From Lachnospiraceae bacterium (GTDB taxonomy: Bacteria; Bacillota; Clostridia; Lachnospirales; Lachnospiraceae), in assembly GCA_021202075.1 (NCBI GenBank), contig JAJQDT010000105.1, positions 4,694 through 54,885 of the forward strand: a stretch of 50,192 bases of DNA. The letters run 5' to 3'. Positions 26,401-35,167 of this stretch are shown piece by piece. Position 1 is the first letter of the stretch; each line of letters starts with the position of its first letter. The notes under the pieces were generated by a model that was not told the origin of the DNA, did no database searches, and saw nothing but the letters and a program-made list of their open reading frames with translations. Position numbers and translations under genes: made by a program.

Positions 26401-28546
26401 GGTTCAGGATTATTATGAACTGCAGTATGCGATGAGCGCATCCGCTGAGGATGCAGACTGGGTGACATTCTATAGCGGAACCAGCACTTCTCCGTACTAC
26501 TACAAGTACAATCTGGATGACGGAACCTATTATGTACGTGCGAGAGCTTATGTCTATGTGACGGATGAAGATGGAAATACAGAAAAGTCTTATGGTACTG
26601 CATCGAACACTGTTTCCTTTACCGTATCCAGAGCGACAACATCCATCAGCAACCTGAAGCTTGCGGAGCAGTACAATGATACATACTACTTCACATTCTC
26701 GGGCACACCGCGTGATGTTGAGCAGGTTCAGTACTGGGTTTCCACCAGCTCTACCTTTGAGACAAGCACCAGGAAGATTACAAATATCAGCTATACCGGC
26801 AACAATTATCGCTTCAGCATTCCGTATACGGATCTGACACCTGGTCAGACCTATTACATCCGTGCTCGTATCGTAAATGAAAAAACGGCAAATGGTACAA
26901 CGGAATACAGTGGCTTTACGAACACTGTGACGATTACGGCTACGATGCCGACCATCACGGTGACCACGCAGAATGTGACATCGACTACAATCACGCTGGC
27001 AATGAACTATAGCAGCAACGATGACTATCTGACCGGCTATCAGGTACAGAAGAAGATTGGTTCGAGCTATAAGACCATTGCTAAGACAACGGACAACACA
27101 GTAAAGGATACGAAACTGTCAAAGGATACGACCTACACCTATCGTGTAAGACCGTATTATTACAACACGGAGACAGGCACCACCACGACCGGCAGCTGGG
27201 TATATATCCAGACAATGACCTGGGGCGGTACGCTTACTCTTAAGACTACGGCGACATCTAAAACAAAAGTAAAGCTGTCCTGGAACAAGATCACCGGCGC
27301 GAGCGGATATGAAATCTATCGCCGCGTGACTTCAACGGGTGCAACGACTGTGACGGCGGGCGTTTACAACGCATATGACAAGGATGTCCTGGTTAAGACC
27401 ATCAAGAAAGCAAGTACTACAAAGTATACGGACAAGAATCTGAACAGCAATCTTTCCTATACCTACTATGTGCGTGCATACAAGACCATCAATGGTAAGA
27501 AATATTACATCACTTCCAATGAGAAGACGATGGATATGAACTACCTGAACTTTGGCAGTAGTGTAGAGTATTATTATACTTCTGCTGGCAATGTCAAGGT
27601 AACCTGGAACCGCGTGTACACAGCGAGCGGTTATGTGGTTGAGAAGAAGAATGCTGCTACCGGACAGTGGGAAACTTATAAGACGCTTGGAAAGAAGAAG
27701 TCTACCGTCACTCTGCCTGCAACAAGCAACTTTGACGGTGTCAAATATCGGATTCGTGCATATAATGGAATCAAGTATTCAACAAGCAGCGACACAATCA
27801 CTGTATACCCGCAGATTACTGCGCCGACCGGTGTAAAGGCTACAGCAAATGCGACAACCGGAGCGATCACGGTGACCTGGAATGCGGTATCTGGTGCGGC
27901 ATATTATGAGGTATATCGTACGACTTCATCGTCTTACGTAGTTTACAATGCTACGACCAAGAAGTACACGCTTCCTTCCGATGCGACTAAGCTTTCGGTA
28001 TATAAGGCAAATGCGGCAACCGTATCCGGATACGAGCTGGATGAAGACGATCTGACCGCTACGACGATTACTGACGCACCGATTGTTTACACTTACAATG
28101 GAGTGGAGACAACCTACTACGAAGGACCTGCAGCGGGTGTGAAGTATTACTATTATGTAGTAGCATATGCGAACGATTCCTACATTTACAGCGACAATAC
28201 AACAGGTTCCGCGAGTGCAGTCAGCGCGGCAGCAAGCGCAACGATCACCAGCGTAACGGTGAAGAAGCCGACCCTGAAGTCTGCGAAGGCGACATCCGGC
28301 AAGGTTACCCTGACCTGGAAGAAAGTAAGCGGAGCAGCTGGTTATGAGATCTATCGCTCCACCAAGAAGGGCAGCGGATACACGCTGATTGGTACGGTGA
28401 CGAAGGGCTCGACCAAGAAGTATGTAGATAAGACCGCAACAAAGGGTAAGACCTACTACTACAAGATCCGTGCTTACAAGCTGAACGAGGCTGGTGCTTA
28501 CAAGTACTCATCCTACTCAGCAAAGAAGAAAGTAACTGCGAAATAA
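23474..28546 (+). CDS. Giant secreted multi-module fibronectin-III-like protein
   Basis: A 1690-aa extracellular protein. Residues 1-28 are a signal peptide (KRNFLKRSLALVIAASMTL, cleavage after VFA). An acidic Glu/Asp/Ala linker runs to about residue 100. About 13 modules follow, each with a Trp or Tyr strand such as LTWTADTAADYYEI or LSWNKITGASGYEIY and most ending with W-S-x-x-VTYT-like strands, the pattern of fibronectin type III domains. The first eight modules are acidic and very Tyr/Thr/Asp-rich; the last four are Lys-rich. There is no LPXTG, C-terminal membrane span or SLH domain, so it is released or held by charge. A GAAAGGAG ribosome binding site precedes the ATG. Adhesion is plausible but not shown. 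Confidence 0.85.
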   Translation: MKRNFLKRSLALVIAASMTLSSVPTSLVFAEEYTDEAVVLEDDVVLDEDASEEEAAAEDSEEEASDDGISIASVEEVDTADVPAEVAVDDTADVPETVADTPGTVTAEFDADEKLLTWTADTAADYYEISITDGTYVYGYSGYIKEYDDLYYYISSSLYAYTVDSDGNFALAEDSDGDYIYGLSASTTYTIKVRAVNVNSSDSSDVAYGEWSNEVTYTTDALVTSLDKVSSIELDEDILTYTYLETYDAIQMKVVDTSTGYVYTSGYGTDTDADGNVTLVLDNSYVRTTNNSYINLANYYEELKSYYIENNSVTYRKDSDGNPLSAFQLNTTYTINIRARYYNGSEYIYGDWSDDITYTPVEATAPSETTKLTYDGEDGSGYLSWNYVDCDAYEIELTDASGNTYYRSYNTTSNDDGTYTHTGIGASTTETSYYAGNLKSLYYRTVTDNTTSYGYTTTRASFDAGTKWYVRVRPYNVSKDDSKETPDNRIYADWSNSVTITIPEETEEETETEDTSKPDQVSGVVAYATTSTKKITWNEVENADYYLVAITDADGNAYYSSYDYTNKKWNYYKPSVSLNSSTGVVTWSVSSATIYTYQLVDDEYIAKVDAETGEKLKAFTAGETYSVSVCAVNTYTDSTTGETVTVLGDWSAAVTYAEAAESTIGSSATPAQVTGLLVTDNAEDNYYGTSTAELHWSYVDDDIDHYEILVKDSAGNEYVSTIDPEQRLKGVIEPIYYSVSVSGLDNSYYPAVTLSALTGMRSYYKVDGYSIAYLKDEDGETITTFQDGETYTFQVRAVNVDEDGNEYPGAWSSSVSYTAGTVTAISDLAYVSEDDYYYYFSYSAEVANNATYIYYQIASDTAFTALSRMTTNWVGYGLDNSYDSYKLRVSKSAYDLTVGTTYYIRAVFSTGSTPDDDEVAELNPSVASFVVTEEEETTPTPKTITGLYLYNYSASDSYVYFRFDPVLDDEDDEEDQVQDYYELQYAMSASAEDADWVTFYSGTSTSPYYYKYNLDDGTYYVRARAYVYVTDEDGNTEKSYGTASNTVSFTVSRATTSISNLKLAEQYNDTYYFTFSGTPRDVEQVQYWVSTSSTFETSTRKITNISYTGNNYRFSIPYTDLTPGQTYYIRARIVNEKTANGTTEYSGFTNTVTITATMPTITVTTQNVTSTTITLAMNYSSNDDYLTGYQVQKKIGSSYKTIAKTTDNTVKDTKLSKDTTYTYRVRPYYYNTETGTTTTGSWVYIQTMTWGGTLTLKTTATSKTKVKLSWNKITGASGYEIYRRVTSTGATTVTAGVYNAYDKDVLVKTIKKASTTKYTDKNLNSNLSYTYYVRAYKTINGKKYYITSNEKTMDMNYLNFGSSVEYYYTSAGNVKVTWNRVYTASGYVVEKKNAATGQWETYKTLGKKKSTVTLPATSNFDGVKYRIRAYNGIKYSTSSDTITVYPQITAPTGVKATANATTGAITVTWNAVSGAAYYEVYRTTSSSYVVYNATTKKYTLPSDATKLSVYKANAATVSGYELDEDDLTATTITDAPIVYTYNGVETTYYEGPAAGVKYYYYVVAYANDSYIYSDNTTGSASAVSAAASATITSVTVKKPTLKSAKATSGKVTLTWKKVSGAAGYEIYRSTKKGSGYTLIGTVTKGSTKKYVDKTATKGKTYYYKIRAYKLNEAGAYKYSSYSAKKKVTAK

Positions 28547-28597
28547 GGATTCCTGATTCATCAGTATTCTAAAGAACAGTAATCTGACAGGAAAACA

Positions 28598-28632
28598 AAG
28601 CCTCGGTGTTGGAAACAGCACCGGGGCTTTTT
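28598..28632 (+). terminator. Terminator after the FnIII protein gene
   Basis: AAGCCTCGGTG (28598-28608) pairs with CACCGGGGCTT (28619-28629), then TTT. Confidence 0.85.
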
Positions 28633-28734
28633 AAAGAAAATACTATAAAGAAAGAATTTCAAAAAAACTGAATGCAATAAATAACAATGCAAATAGTTGC
28701 AATAAAAAAATTGGATGTAGAATTAAAAAAGTGC

Positions 28735-28763
28735 TTGCATTTTAATACCCTTGGTGATATAAT
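28735..28763 (+). promoter_or_regulatory. tRNA-Pro promoter
   Basis: TTGCAT (28735-28740), exactly 17 bp, then TATAAT (28758-28763), 38 bp before the tRNA 5' end. Confidence 0.8.
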
Positions 28764-28801
28764 GAACAAGCTGAAAACAAGAGACAAACAAAAATAAATA
28801 A

Positions 28802-28875
28802 CGATGCGTGGCTCAGTTTGGTAGAGCGCTGCGTTCGGGACGCAGAGGCCGCAGGTTCAAATCCTGTCGCATCGA
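28802..28875 (+). tRNA. tRNA-Pro (anticodon CGG)
   Basis: A 74-nt cloverleaf: acceptor stem CGATGCG/CGCATCG with discriminator A, D arm GGCTCAGTTTGGTAGAGC, anticodon arm CTGCG-TTCGGGA-CGCAG giving anticodon CGG (Pro), and T arm with GTTCAAAT. CCA is not encoded. The 3' part, from 28830, is the integration target and is regenerated by the left end of island A, so the tRNA stays whole. Confidence 0.95.
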
Positions 28876-28891
28876 CTCCTTGGCAGGGGCG
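28830..28891. repeat. att site, left copy (62 bp, inside tRNA-Pro)
   Basis: Covers the anticodon arm to the end of tRNA-Pro plus 16 bp of flank. It is identical to 42308-42369 except for C28849 versus T42327. Confidence 0.92.
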
Positions 28892-28900
28892 ATAAAGATG

Positions 28901-28938
28901 CCGGGAATCCTTTAAAATCAAGGGTTCCCGGTATTTCT
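28901..28938 (+). terminator. Hairpin terminator after tRNA-Pro
   Basis: CCGGGAATCC (28901-28910) pairs with GGGTTCCCGG (28922-28931), one mismatch, followed by TATTTCTTT. A different but analogous hairpin follows the second att copy. Confidence 0.7.
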
Positions 28939-28990
28939 TTACCCGTCAAAGGAACCTGAAAATTTGACGGGTGAAAGGGCGCTTGAAAAA

Positions 28991-29014
28991 AATTCTACGA
29001 AAAATTCTACGAAA
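28991..29014. repeat. Two abutting AATTCTACGAAA motifs (candidate integrase arm sites)
   Basis: Copies at 28991-29002 and 29003-29014, exactly one repeat (12 bp) apart, at the 3' end of the integrase gene. The same motif recurs near the other end of the element at 42160-42182. Paired repeats at both ends fit arm-type binding sites of a Tn916-like integrase. Confidence 0.6.
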
Positions 29015-30247
29015 TTATTCAAAAAGATCCGAGACACTTTCTGACATTGCGGTCAGATCATTTTCAGCCGAGTTGGCCTTGTGCTTCATATACTGTGCAT
29101 AAATGTTCATTACAGTCGAAGCATCACGATCCCCGAGCCAATACTGCACCTTCTTGACATCCCACCCTTTGTCGATCAGGAGGGAAGCGCAGGTATAACG
29201 CAGCTTATGTAGGGTAATCTCCGGCCGCCCAAATTCGTCCATCGCCCGTGAAAACTTATGGGTGACGTAATCCGGACGATAAGGATGCCCGTCTTCGTGC
29301 GTGAAAACATAGCCGCGCGTATCCTTGTAGGTATTGCCGAAAAAAGCGCGGTTAGCATCCTGCTCTTCCTTTAATTTCCGGAAGCATCGCTCGGCTGTGG
29401 GAAACAGATTTAACTGCCTGCGTCCTTCGATCGTCTTTGTCTTGTCCGTCTCATAAATCGTAGAACTGCCGGTTACCGTGTGACAAATGGTCAGCACCTT
29501 ACGCTTGTAATTTACAGCTGTCCATTTCAGACCAAGGATTTCTTCCCGACGCAGACCATAGTAAATTCCTACAAAGGCGATGGACTTGAGAAATGGATAG
29601 TTTTCTGCAAGGAATTCAAGCACGTCGCGGATTTCATCCTCGGACAGAAAGAGCATCTCTTCGGAAAAATCACTGTTCCTCTTGTTGGTGACTTTCGTGT
29701 TCGCTACCGGATTGCCCGGTAATCCAAGCTTGATTATTGCATAATCGAAAAGTGCAAACAGAATGCTTTTTGCACTCCGTACACTGCGGACGGACAGAGG
29801 ACCCTGGCTCTGGTCTTTCTGGCTGACCTTACCGTATTGCAGACAGTAGCTGAAAAAATCGTCCAGAACGGAAGGTGTGACGTCCCGAAGCTTAGTATGC
29901 CTTGGGCCGAAGTAACGCCGGATAGCTCCGGTACGCCTCGCGTACGTATCATGTGTATTGCCACAGACCTCCACTTTCTTTTTTTCCAGCCAGATATCGA
30001 GAAAATCACAAAGCTCAATATCAGGATTGATATCGGACTGTTCAGGGGTCAACCGTTCAAGATATGAGTATTTCTCAATAATTTCATTGACCAAAGCTTC
30101 GGCTTTTCTTTTGTTACCCTTTATTTCCAGACCTGTACGGATATCCTTTGTTTTCCATTTCTGAGTGAAAGGATCCTTGTAGGATAGATGTACATAGAAA
30201 AAATCTTTTCCGGATGACATTTTCTTTGCAATGATACTACCCGTCAT
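29015..30247 (-). CDS. int: Tyrosine recombinase/integrase of element A (Tn916-like)
   Basis: A 410-aa site-specific recombinase expected to integrate and excise element A at tRNA-Pro. It has an N-terminal arm-binding domain (about 1-60), a SAM-like core-binding domain (about 75-175) and the catalytic domain (200-395). Catalytic residues seen are R233 in GLRREEI, H347-x-x-R350 in LHKLRYTCASLL and the nucleophile Y383 in MNIYAQY. The histidine of the usual LGH motif is replaced by Asp (LGD, residue 373), which is unusual. AAGGAGG precedes the ATG. The gene points towards the tRNA, as in most such islands. Confidence 0.93.
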   Translation of the reverse strand: MTGSIIAKKMSSGKDFFYVHLSYKDPFTQKWKTKDIRTGLEIKGNKRKAEALVNEIIEKYSYLERLTPEQSDINPDIELCDFLDIWLEKKKVEVCGNTHDTYARRTGAIRRYFGPRHTKLRDVTPSVLDDFFSYCLQYGKVSQKDQSQGPLSVRSVRSAKSILFALFDYAIIKLGLPGNPVANTKVTNKRNSDFSEEMLFLSEDEIRDVLEFLAENYPFLKSIAFVGIYYGLRREEILGLKWTAVNYKRKVLTICHTVTGSSTIYETDKTKTIEGRRQLNLFPTAERCFRKLKEEQDANRAFFGNTYKDTRGYVFTHEDGHPYRPDYVTHKFSRAMDEFGRPEITLHKLRYTCASLLIDKGWDVKKVQYWLGDRDASTVMNIYAQYMKHKANSAENDLTAMSESVSDLFE

Positions 30248-30332
30248 AATGATAATTACCTCCTTTTTTACATGACGGGCCGTGCAATGTATGTATATGA
30301 TAGCACGGCCCGAGTCTGTATTTCAATAACAT

Positions 30333-30524
30333 TTATGAAAGATCTGCCATCTGTCCGTTGTACAGATAGTCCATAATGGCCTTTTTGCTGATCCGGTATA
30401 TTCTTCCGATCTTGCGGTATTCAATTTTTCCTTCCGCCAGCAGACGCATCACCGAACGCCGGCTGACACGGAGAACGGCGGCAGTATCATCGACTGTTAA
30501 CACATCCAGATAGTTGTCCAGCAT
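30333..30524 (-). CDS. Excisionase-like helix-turn-helix protein (element A)
   Basis: A 63-aa protein with a MerR/Xis-type helix-turn-helix (VDDTAAVLRVSRRSVMRLLAEGKIEY) followed by KIGRIYRISKKAIMDYL, the layout of small Xis/AlpA DNA-binding proteins. AGGAGGG before the ATG at 30524 sets the start; the frame extends further up without one. It lies 85 bp upstream of int on the same strand and probably directs excision or controls int. Confidence 0.85.
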   Translation of the reverse strand: MLDNYLDVLTVDDTAAVLRVSRRSVMRLLAEGKIEYRKIGRIYRISKKAIMDYLYNGQMADLS

Positions 30525-30815
30525 AATGAATCCCTCCTTTATATGAAATTTAAGCTTGACTATAAATAAAAGCAGAGGTATCATGAGTATTGTTCAAGTA
30601 TGTATTGCACAAAAGAACCATGATTTTCCTCTCTATTTAATATGTCGGATTTTTCATTTGATAAAAAAATTCCATTCATCGAAAACAAGTTTTTTTGAAA
30701 TGGCCAGAGAAAAATTGAACACTTGTGTAAATAAGATGATTGCGATAAATTCTTCTTTACATCAAGCGGAATGTGCCTTAGAATAAAAAGAAAAATAAAA
30801 TTGCAGGAGGCTACT

Positions 30816-31079
30816 ATGGCAGATAAAAGAATCAGACGAAGCAAGAAGGAAATTATTCTGGATAACGTGGCGAAGCTGGATGAAAAGATCGAGGCTTATG
30901 AGCAGAAGATTGCGGATCTTAATGCGCAGAAACAGGAACTGCAGGATAAACTAACTGAACTGGAGAATGCGGCAAACGAAGCCAAAAAGAAAGAGGAAGA
31001 AGAAGCAATCATGAAGATTGTTCGTGAAAATGGAATTACCGTAGATGATATCAAGAAGCTGTTAGAAGAAGCGGAATAG
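30816..31079 (+). CDS. Small coiled-coil protein (DUF4315-like?)
   Basis: An 87-aa highly charged protein: basic N-terminus (DKRIRRSKKEI), a long coiled coil with clear heptads (about 15-65) and a short C-terminal helical motif IVRENGITVDDIKKLLEE. The last part resembles small proteins of conjugative transposons such as DUF4315, but the match is loose. GCAGGAGG sits seven bases before the ATG at 30816. Divergent from xis/int. It may bind DNA or another element protein; unknown. Confidence 0.6.
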   Translation: MADKRIRRSKKEIILDNVAKLDEKIEAYEQKIADLNAQKQELQDKLTELENAANEAKKKEEEEAIMKIVRENGITVDDIKKLLEEAE

Positions 31080-31100
31080 AAGGATTGAATACAAAATCAA

Positions 31101-31146
31101 AAACGTCGGCTCTGATGTGTGAAATTCAGATGCCGGCGTTTTTTTA
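31101..31146 (+). terminator. Terminator after the coiled-coil gene
   Basis: AAACGTCGGC (31101-31110) and TGCCGGCGTT (31131-31140) form a stem with an internal TCTGA/TCAGA extension, followed by TTTTTT. Confidence 0.8.
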
Positions 31147-31209
31147 GGAGTTTCAGCTGTATTCTCTCTGTCGCATTTTTTCGATGGCTGTTACAGAAAA
31201 GAATTAACG

Positions 31210-31267
31210 ATAAAAGAAAAATCCAATCAGGAACGGATGTGCAACGCACACAAGCCTGATTGGATTT
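31210..31267 (-). terminator. Terminator of the minus-strand ATPase gene
   Basis: AAATCCAATCAGG (31219-31231) pairs perfectly with CCTGATTGGATTT (31255-31267). Read on the minus strand the stem is followed by TTTTTCTTTT-like sequence, so it serves the gene ending at 31327. Confidence 0.75.
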
Positions 31268-31326
31268 ATTTTGAATAAAATATAATTCGACCATCTCTCT
31301 ATCAAAGCAGAGAATTTGTCATCCTG

Positions 31327-33069
31327 TTATTCGTCCAGGTCATATTCTTCTTTTTCACAAATGACCTTACATCTTTTCTTAAAGCAGGCGATGCCATATT
31401 TATAAATCGTATGATAACCTTCATGTTTAAGTTCGCTTGTATAGTTCATTCTCTCAATCTGTGCCATCGCATCCTTGCATCCGGCAGTGAGACGAGCGTT
31501 TTCGGCATATTTGAATTCGATAATAATGCCGATACCTTCGTTCTCAATCCTTACCATAACATCGCTGTAGCCATCCCCGGAATCTACATTGGTTTTCGAA
31601 TCCCATCCTTCTATGTTTACAAGAATCCCAATCATTTCGCCATGGTAAAGGATTTCTTTTTTGTCCTTCTGAACGGAAGAGTCTCTGACGCTAATCGAAT
31701 CATAGAGGTAGGAAGTAAATAATTGTTCTGTTTTCTCAGCATCACCAGATTTTAAAGCTTCGCCAAATTCTGTGAGACGGCTGACATTCGCCCTGACTAC
31801 TTTTTGAAACATAGCCGTGATCTGCTCAGTAAAGATTTCGCGAATTTCCCGGTTCGGGATTGCCAGCTGATATTTTTTTCCATTCGGCTTTCCCCGCTGC
31901 GTCAGATAACCGGTCATAAAAAGGACGCTCCAGATATTATCGATCTCATCATACAGCTGATTATAGGTCAGATCCTCCCGGATTACCTTTTCCACCGTTT
32001 CTCCGGCAACCAGCGCTTCGATTTCCCGTTTTGTGTTCGCTGTCTTATTCGATTTCTCAATAAAGTGACGGACAACATCATTGCCGCTGGTATTTGACCA
32101 GTACGCTTTTGGGTAAGCTGCTGAATCACCGGTTAACTCATAGCAATAGTTGATAACATCCCATGGACAATAGACATCAACTTTTCCGAAACGGTATCCA
32201 TCATACCATTCTCTGATAACCTCATACTTATCTATCTGGTTGTAATAATCCAGCATTTTCTTCACTTCATAATCCGAAAAGCCGAAGTATTCTTCAAAAC
32301 GGACTGTCGTGATAGAAAGTATATTAGGATTATTCAAACCCGTAAAGATACTCTCCTTCGCTACGCGAAGACATCCGGTCAGCACCGCAAAATACAAACT
32401 GCTGTTTGATTTGAGCGCCTGATCAAACATACTGCGAATCAGGTCAACCATTTTTGTGTAATAATTTCGTTCATTCGCCTGGGTTAATGGGACATCATAT
32501 TCATCAATAAGTATAATTACTTTCTTTTCAAAGTGCTTCTGCAGCAGGATGGAAAGTGTCTGCAGACTGCTCTTCAACGCATCCTCGGACATAGAATATA
32601 CCTTTTCACTGTCCGATGTGGAAATGGTTAGCTGCTTGTATCTGTTTTTCTCATTTTCTGTGAGTTTGTCGCTGTCTATCAGATACTCAAACCTCGAAGC
32701 TTCATTCCCAATCTCTTTGCGCATCTGCGACAGAGCTGCCTCGTAGCTGTCCCCGGATACGCTTTTCAGGCTGATCGAAATAACAGGGAATTGTCCCATA
32801 TATTTTTCACAAAGCTGTGATTCTTTGGAAATGTCAAGTCCATCGAATAGAGATTTGTCGCAGCCAATCTCCAGAAATGCTTTCAGCATACTCATATTGA
32901 GGGTTTTTCCAAAGCGGCGCGGACGGGTGAATAAGTTCACTTCCCCCCACGCATTCAGTAAATCTCGAATCATTGCTGTTTTATCAACATAATAGAATCC
33001 TTCTGTTCGGATCTTACGAAAATCATCAATCCCAATCGGGAGCTTTTTTTTCATACCATTATCAATCAT
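31327..33069 (-). CDS. AAA-ATPase-like protein with C-terminal PD-(D/E)XK domain (I)
   Basis: A 580-aa protein of the AAA-ATPase_like/PDDEXK_9 type. Walker A is RPRRFGKT (residues 49-56), preceded by the family hallmark YYVDKTAMI; VIILIDEYDVPL is Walker B. The C-terminal nuclease-like fold has GYSDVMV and IIIEFKYAE (D...E-x-K). AAAGGAGC before the ATG at 33069 fixes the start (a longer frame reaches 33126). Such genes are very common in gut Firmicutes and Bacteroidetes; their function is unknown, with defence or DNA transactions suspected. Two further P-loop/PD-(D/E)XK-like genes lie in this element. Confidence 0.85.
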   Translation of the reverse strand: MIDNGMKKKLPIGIDDFRKIRTEGFYYVDKTAMIRDLLNAWGEVNLFTRPRRFGKTLNMSMLKAFLEIGCDKSLFDGLDISKESQLCEKYMGQFPVISISLKSVSGDSYEAALSQMRKEIGNEASRFEYLIDSDKLTENEKNRYKQLTISTSDSEKVYSMSEDALKSSLQTLSILLQKHFEKKVIILIDEYDVPLTQANERNYYTKMVDLIRSMFDQALKSNSSLYFAVLTGCLRVAKESIFTGLNNPNILSITTVRFEEYFGFSDYEVKKMLDYYNQIDKYEVIREWYDGYRFGKVDVYCPWDVINYCYELTGDSAAYPKAYWSNTSGNDVVRHFIEKSNKTANTKREIEALVAGETVEKVIREDLTYNQLYDEIDNIWSVLFMTGYLTQRGKPNGKKYQLAIPNREIREIFTEQITAMFQKVVRANVSRLTEFGEALKSGDAEKTEQLFTSYLYDSISVRDSSVQKDKKEILYHGEMIGILVNIEGWDSKTNVDSGDGYSDVMVRIENEGIGIIIEFKYAENARLTAGCKDAMAQIERMNYTSELKHEGYHTIYKYGIACFKKRCKVICEKEEYDLDE

Positions 33070-33180
33070 GATTAAAGTGCTCCTTTCCAATGATGACTTC
33101 AGATTCCTATGAATCTGTATCAGCACCTATATCCAGTTCCATCCATTCAGCTTTTTTCGCTTCGCTTCTTCCCTACGACC

Positions 33181-33208
33181 ATTATACATAAATTTGCAGG
33201 TAAATCAA
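33181..33208 (-). promoter_or_regulatory. Promoter of the minus-strand ATPase gene
   Basis: On the minus strand TTGATT (33203-33208), a 16-bp spacer and TATAAT (33181-33186), about 110 bp before the ATG. Confidence 0.55.
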
Positions 33209-33387
33209 CACTTTAGGGAGACAAAAAAGGGGAGGCAGCCGGCCGGTTTTTGGCATAAAATTGTTTGCTCAACCGTTCAAAATATTACAGGAGCTGGATC
33301 TGGTAGAAAACATTCAGATCTGCTCCCAGCCATGCAAGCCAGCGCCGCGCACTTTGTTGGCGTTGAGAGAAAGAACGATAGAGGCTG

Positions 33388-33570
33388 GATGCTCTGGCTA
33401 CGCTGGAGGAAGCCTGGGAGCAGGCGCAGTATTACATCGTGATCTGCGGTGCCGGCATGATTTTACAGGGCTTTATAATATGTTCAGCGCGGTGCTGCGC
33501 GGCGTGGGAGACAGTGTACATTCATTTTTGTTTGTCCTGATCGCTTCTGTAGCAAACGTGATGCTTTGTA
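33388..33570 (+). pseudogene. MATE-family efflux transporter fragment
   Basis: One frame reads EEAWEQAQYYIVICGAGMIL and, after a one-base shift at about 33473, the next reads YNMFSAVLRGVGDS and FVLIASVANVML. This is the internal segment of MATE multidrug transporters (YLRICGAG...YN...SAILRGLGDS). Both ends are missing. The rest of 33127-33717 contains no other gene I can support. Confidence 0.75.
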
Positions 33571-33717
33571 TAGATCGGATTAAAAAGAGACCGTATCACA
33601 TAGCTGTCCGGCGACTGCAGCGTACTAAAACAGAGAGGGGAGAGCATAAAACAGACGGTAAATTTGCTATTGTCCCCGCAGGCGTTAAACATAACCATTA
33701 TATAATTTTTGATGGGG

Positions 33718-33745
33718 TTGCATTTTTCGGGAGAACGTATATAAT
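33718..33745 (+). promoter_or_regulatory. Promoter of the AAA_14/DUF4143 gene
   Basis: TTGCAT (33718-33723), a 16-bp spacer, TATAAT (33740-33745), 55 bp before the ATG. Confidence 0.6.
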
Positions 33746-33800
33746 AAAAATGTGATTATCATACACTAAAATATAAATAAAAGTGTGAGAAGGTGCGTTT

Positions 33801-35141
33801 ATGGAACGATTGATTTTGAATAAGCTGCTGAACTGGAAGAATTCTCCTTATCGTAAACCTCTGATCTTAAAGGGCGTGCGACAAGTAGGTAAAACCTGGA
33901 TTTTAAAAGAATTTGGCAGACGCTATTATGAAAATGTTGCTTATTTCAACTTTGATGAAAACGAAGAATACAAGCAGTTTTTTGAAACTACAAAAGATGT
34001 AGACCGGATTCTGCAAAACCTGATGCTGGCAAGTAGTCAGAAAATCCTCCCTGAGAAAACTCTGATTATATTCGACGAGGTACAGGATTGCCCAAAGGTC
34101 ATCAACTCCATGAAGTATTTTTGCGAGAACGCTCCGCAGTATCACATTGCATGCGCTGGTTCTCTGCTGGGGATTGCTCTGGCAAAGCCTTCTGCTTTCC
34201 CTGTAGGCAAGGTTAACTTTATGCAGATTGATCCTATGACTTTTACAGAGTTCCTGCTCGCCAATGGGGATGAGAACCTGGCTCAGTACCTGGAATCGGT
34301 GAATACGATCGAATCGGTCCCTGATGCTTTTTTTAACCCGCTGTATGAAAAACTCAAGATGTACTATGTGACCGGAGGAATGCCCGAACCAGTGAAGATG
34401 TGGACGGAAGCGCGGGACGTTTCTGCAATACAGGAGAGCTTATCCGGGATCATTGGCGCCTATGAGCGCGACTTTGCCAAGCATCCGAATATAAGTGAAT
34501 TTCCTAAGATTTCAATGGTCTGGAAGTCCATACCGTCCCAGCTGGCAAGGGAGAACAAGAAATTCATTTACAAGGTTGTTAAGGATGGCGCCAGAGCCCG
34601 TGAATACGAGGATGCTTTGCAGTGGCTGGTAGATGCCCGACTGGTGCATAAAATCTATCGCAGTTCTGCACCCGGTCTCCCTATAGCTGCTTACGATGAC
34701 ATTTCTGCCTTCAAGATTTATATGGTGGATGTGGGAGTACTCCGCCGTTTGGCACAGCTGGCACCAACCGCTTTTGGAGAAGGGAATCGCCTGTTTACGG
34801 AATTTAAGGGAGCATTGACAGAGAACTATGTGCTTCAGACTTTGATTACTCAGTTTGAAGTAACTCCAAGATACTGGACGCAGACCAATCCTCCTTATGA
34901 GGTTGACTTCCTCGTTCAACGGGAAAATGATATTTTTCCTGTAGAAGTTAAATCTGAAGCGAATACTACCAGTAAGAGCCTCAGAAAGTTCAAAGAACTG
35001 TTCCCGGACAAAGTGAAGCTTCGGATAAGATTCTCTTTGGATAACCTGAAACTGGATGATGATGTACTGAACATTCCGCTGTTTATGGCAGATAAGGCAG
35101 ATGAGTTGATTGGCCTGGCATTACAACAGAGGAAAGTATAA
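33801..35141 (+). CDS. AAA_14/DUF4143 ATPase
   Basis: A 446-aa protein with an N-terminal P-loop domain, Walker A GVRQVGKT (residues 25-32) and Walker B TLIIFDEVQD (87-96), an arginine-finger-like region, and a C-terminal DUF4143 domain with EVDFLVQ and FPVEVKSE, a PD-(D/E)XK-like core. Members are widespread in bacteria and archaea, often as several paralogues per genome; function is unknown. A consensus promoter upstream and a terminator downstream show it is transcribed alone. Confidence 0.88.
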   Translation: MERLILNKLLNWKNSPYRKPLILKGVRQVGKTWILKEFGRRYYENVAYFNFDENEEYKQFFETTKDVDRILQNLMLASSQKILPEKTLIIFDEVQDCPKVINSMKYFCENAPQYHIACAGSLLGIALAKPSAFPVGKVNFMQIDPMTFTEFLLANGDENLAQYLESVNTIESVPDAFFNPLYEKLKMYYVTGGMPEPVKMWTEARDVSAIQESLSGIIGAYERDFAKHPNISEFPKISMVWKSIPSQLARENKKFIYKVVKDGARAREYEDALQWLVDARLVHKIYRSSAPGLPIAAYDDISAFKIYMVDVGVLRRLAQLAPTAFGEGNRLFTEFKGALTENYVLQTLITQFEVTPRYWTQTNPPYEVDFLVQRENDIFPVEVKSEANTTSKSLRKFKELFPDKVKLRIRFSLDNLKLDDDVLNIPLFMADKADELIGLALQQRKV

Positions 35142-35167
35142 AAGATAAAGACTTCAAATGGATAAAA

